Part shown: one piece after another, positions 5,542 to 6,711 of the stretch
How positions within the stretch are numbered: the stretch's first letter is position 1
Layout of the letters: every line of letters starts with the position of its first letter
From: Rhodospirillales bacterium
GTDB lineage: Bacteria > Pseudomonadota > Alphaproteobacteria > MPNO01 > UBA2964
Assembly: GCA_002727395.1 (NCBI GenBank)
Contig: PBWY01000114.1
Location: forward strand, 1-6,711
Direction of reading: 5' to 3'
Length of the DNA stretch: 6,711 bases
Made by a program: the position numbers and the translations under genes
The notes under the pieces: model-generated
The model's input: the letters and a program-made list of their open reading frames with translations, nothing else
Databases searched by the model: none
Told to the model about the DNA's origin: nothing

Positions 5542-6705
5542 ATGCGATTTTCTTTTTTTCATCTAATGCCCTACAGCGCTGTTGACCTCGAGGCGATCCA
5601 AGATACCGCATGGATTAATTTCTCTAATAGTAATTACGACCCCAAGGAAGGCCACAAGCTCTATAATCGCTACCTGGATGAGCTGGAGTATGCTGATGCA
5701 CTTGGATTTGACGGCATTTGTGTCAACGAACACCATCAAACTGCTTATGGTATAATGCCCCAACCAAGTTTGCTCGCCGGAGCACTTTCAAGACGAACAG
5801 AAAATTCAAAAATTTGTATTCTTGGTCGTGCCTTACCTTTGACAGAAAACCCCCTTTCTATAGCCGAAGAATATTCAATGATTGATAATGTTACCGGGGG
5901 ACGTTTAATAGCTGGCTTTGTTCGAGGTATTGGTTGTGAATATCATTCATATATGGTTAATCCCGCAAACTCACTTGAGCGCTTCCACGAAGCCCATGAC
6001 CTGATACTTCAGGCATGGACGCAGCCTGGACCGACAGCCTTTGAAGGAAAACATTATCGATTTCAATATGTGAATATGTGGCCGCGTCCCTATCAGGAAC
6101 CTCATCCTCCTATTTGGATTCCTTCACAGGGTTCTGCAGAAACAAAGGACTGGGCATCCCATCCGGATCGAAAATATACGATGCTAATGACGTTTAGTCC
6201 TGTAAAAAACGTAATCCGCAATATGAATGCTTACTCTGACAAATGCGAGGAGTATGGTTACAAATGCCAACCAGAACAGCTTGGCTGGGCATTGCCACTT
6301 TATGTTGCTGAGAGCGACGAAAAAGCAATTGAAGAATCCCGAGAACATATCCAGAATTTTTTTAACAAATTTGTGCTAGCTCCAACCGAGTATCGAATGC
6401 CGCCAGGTTATTCATCAATCAATTCCTATAAAATGATACTGGAAAATAAGATGAAATTTCGTGAACAATTCTTAAGCATAGAAATGCTGATGGATAACGG
6501 TATGTTTATTTGTGGCAGTCCTTCCACGGTGGCAGAAAAATTAGAAGAATACCAGGAAGCAATGGGGTATGGTAATCTCGTTATAATGGGACAGTTTGCT
6601 ACTTTGGACCATGAGCATACCAAGAAAAGTATGCAGATGTTTTCCGAGGAAGTAATGCCCAAATTACGACATATTGGGGTACCAACTGTGGCGGCTGCTG
6701 AGTAA
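5542..6705 (+). CDS. luciferase-like (LLM class) flavin-dependent monooxygenase
   Basis: A complete 387-residue protein of the bacterial luciferase superfamily, closer to the luciferase-alpha-type branch than to the RutA-like protein at the left of the window. Landmarks are the N-terminal strand MRFSFFHLMPY (1-11), YADALGFDGICVNEHH (50-65) with the EHH motif typical of this branch, PLSIAEEYSMIDNVTGGRL (104-122), the glycine-rich FVRGIG flavin-phosphate region (126-131), and PPIWIPSQG (189-197), a strand and loop conserved in the family. The C-terminal segment FICGSPSTVAEKLEEY matches the usual late helix of these enzymes. They oxidise small organic substrates with O2 and reduced flavin (FMNH2 or F420H2) delivered by another protein; no reductase is in the window. 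The ribosome site is weak (AGAG about 8 bases upstream), fitting a downstream gene of an operon with the hydrolase. The gene ends 6 bases before the window edge. Substrate unknown. Confidence 0.93.
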   Translation: MRFSFFHLMPYSAVDLEAIQDTAWINFSNSNYDPKEGHKLYNRYLDELEYADALGFDGICVNEHHQTAYGIMPQPSLLAGALSRRTENSKICILGRALPLTENPLSIAEEYSMIDNVTGGRLIAGFVRGIGCEYHSYMVNPANSLERFHEAHDLILQAWTQPGPTAFEGKHYRFQYVNMWPRPYQEPHPPIWIPSQGSAETKDWASHPDRKYTMLMTFSPVKNVIRNMNAYSDKCEEYGYKCQPEQLGWALPLYVAESDEKAIEESREHIQNFFNKFVLAPTEYRMPPGYSSINSYKMILENKMKFREQFLSIEMLMDNGMFICGSPSTVAEKLEEYQEAMGYGNLVIMGQFATLDHEHTKKSMQMFSEEVMPKLRHIGVPTVAAAE

Positions 6706-6711
6706 AACAAA

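Noticed and set aside
6426..6710. 94-residue reading frame on the minus strand at the right edge
   Set aside because: It is antisense to the C-terminal part of the second flavin monooxygenase and shows no domain features.

Overview
The window is about 6.7 kb of bacterial DNA, densely packed with catabolic enzyme genes and moderately AT-rich, especially between genes. There is no RNA gene, transposase, integrase, CRISPR array or phage gene. The enzyme families are typical of proteobacterial degraders of organic acids, aromatics and organosulfur compounds. The AT-rich composition points more to a free-living (perhaps marine or uncultured) bacterium than to the classical high-GC soil degraders. 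That placement is inference; no marker gene is present to fix the taxon.

Layout from left to right: (1) a RutA/SfnG-like flavin-dependent monooxygenase on the minus strand, cut by the left edge; (2) a bulged hairpin that may terminate transcription; (3) a TauD/TfdA-family Fe(II)/2-oxoglutarate dioxygenase on the minus strand; (4) a 227-bp divergent intergenic region; (5) a thiolase on the plus strand; (6) a two-cupin protein on the minus strand, ending 10 bp from the thiolase; (7) a second divergent intergenic region of 128 bp; (8) an alpha/beta hydrolase and, 29 bp later, a second luciferase-like flavin monooxygenase, both on the plus strand and probably co-transcribed. The strand pattern is - - + - + +.

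The six proteins are all soluble enzymes or enzyme-like folds that make a coherent but unassigned degradation set. Two flavin monooxygenases and one 2-oxoglutarate dioxygenase could introduce oxygen. The bicupin could bind a metal through its C-terminal half and act as a dioxygenase, isomerase or lyase. The hydrolase could cleave an ester, lactone or C-C bond, and the thiolase could release acetyl-CoA from a 3-oxoacyl-CoA. The order of steps and the substrate cannot be read from the sequence. A flavin reductase, CoA ligase, transporter and regulator, which such a pathway would normally need, are not in the window and may lie outside it.

The points most worth checking are the asymmetric bicupin (degenerate N-terminal metal site, near-canonical C-terminal site), the TauD-like enzyme that keeps two sulfonate-binding residues but not the rest of the taurine pocket, and the two divergent control regions without a regulator gene.
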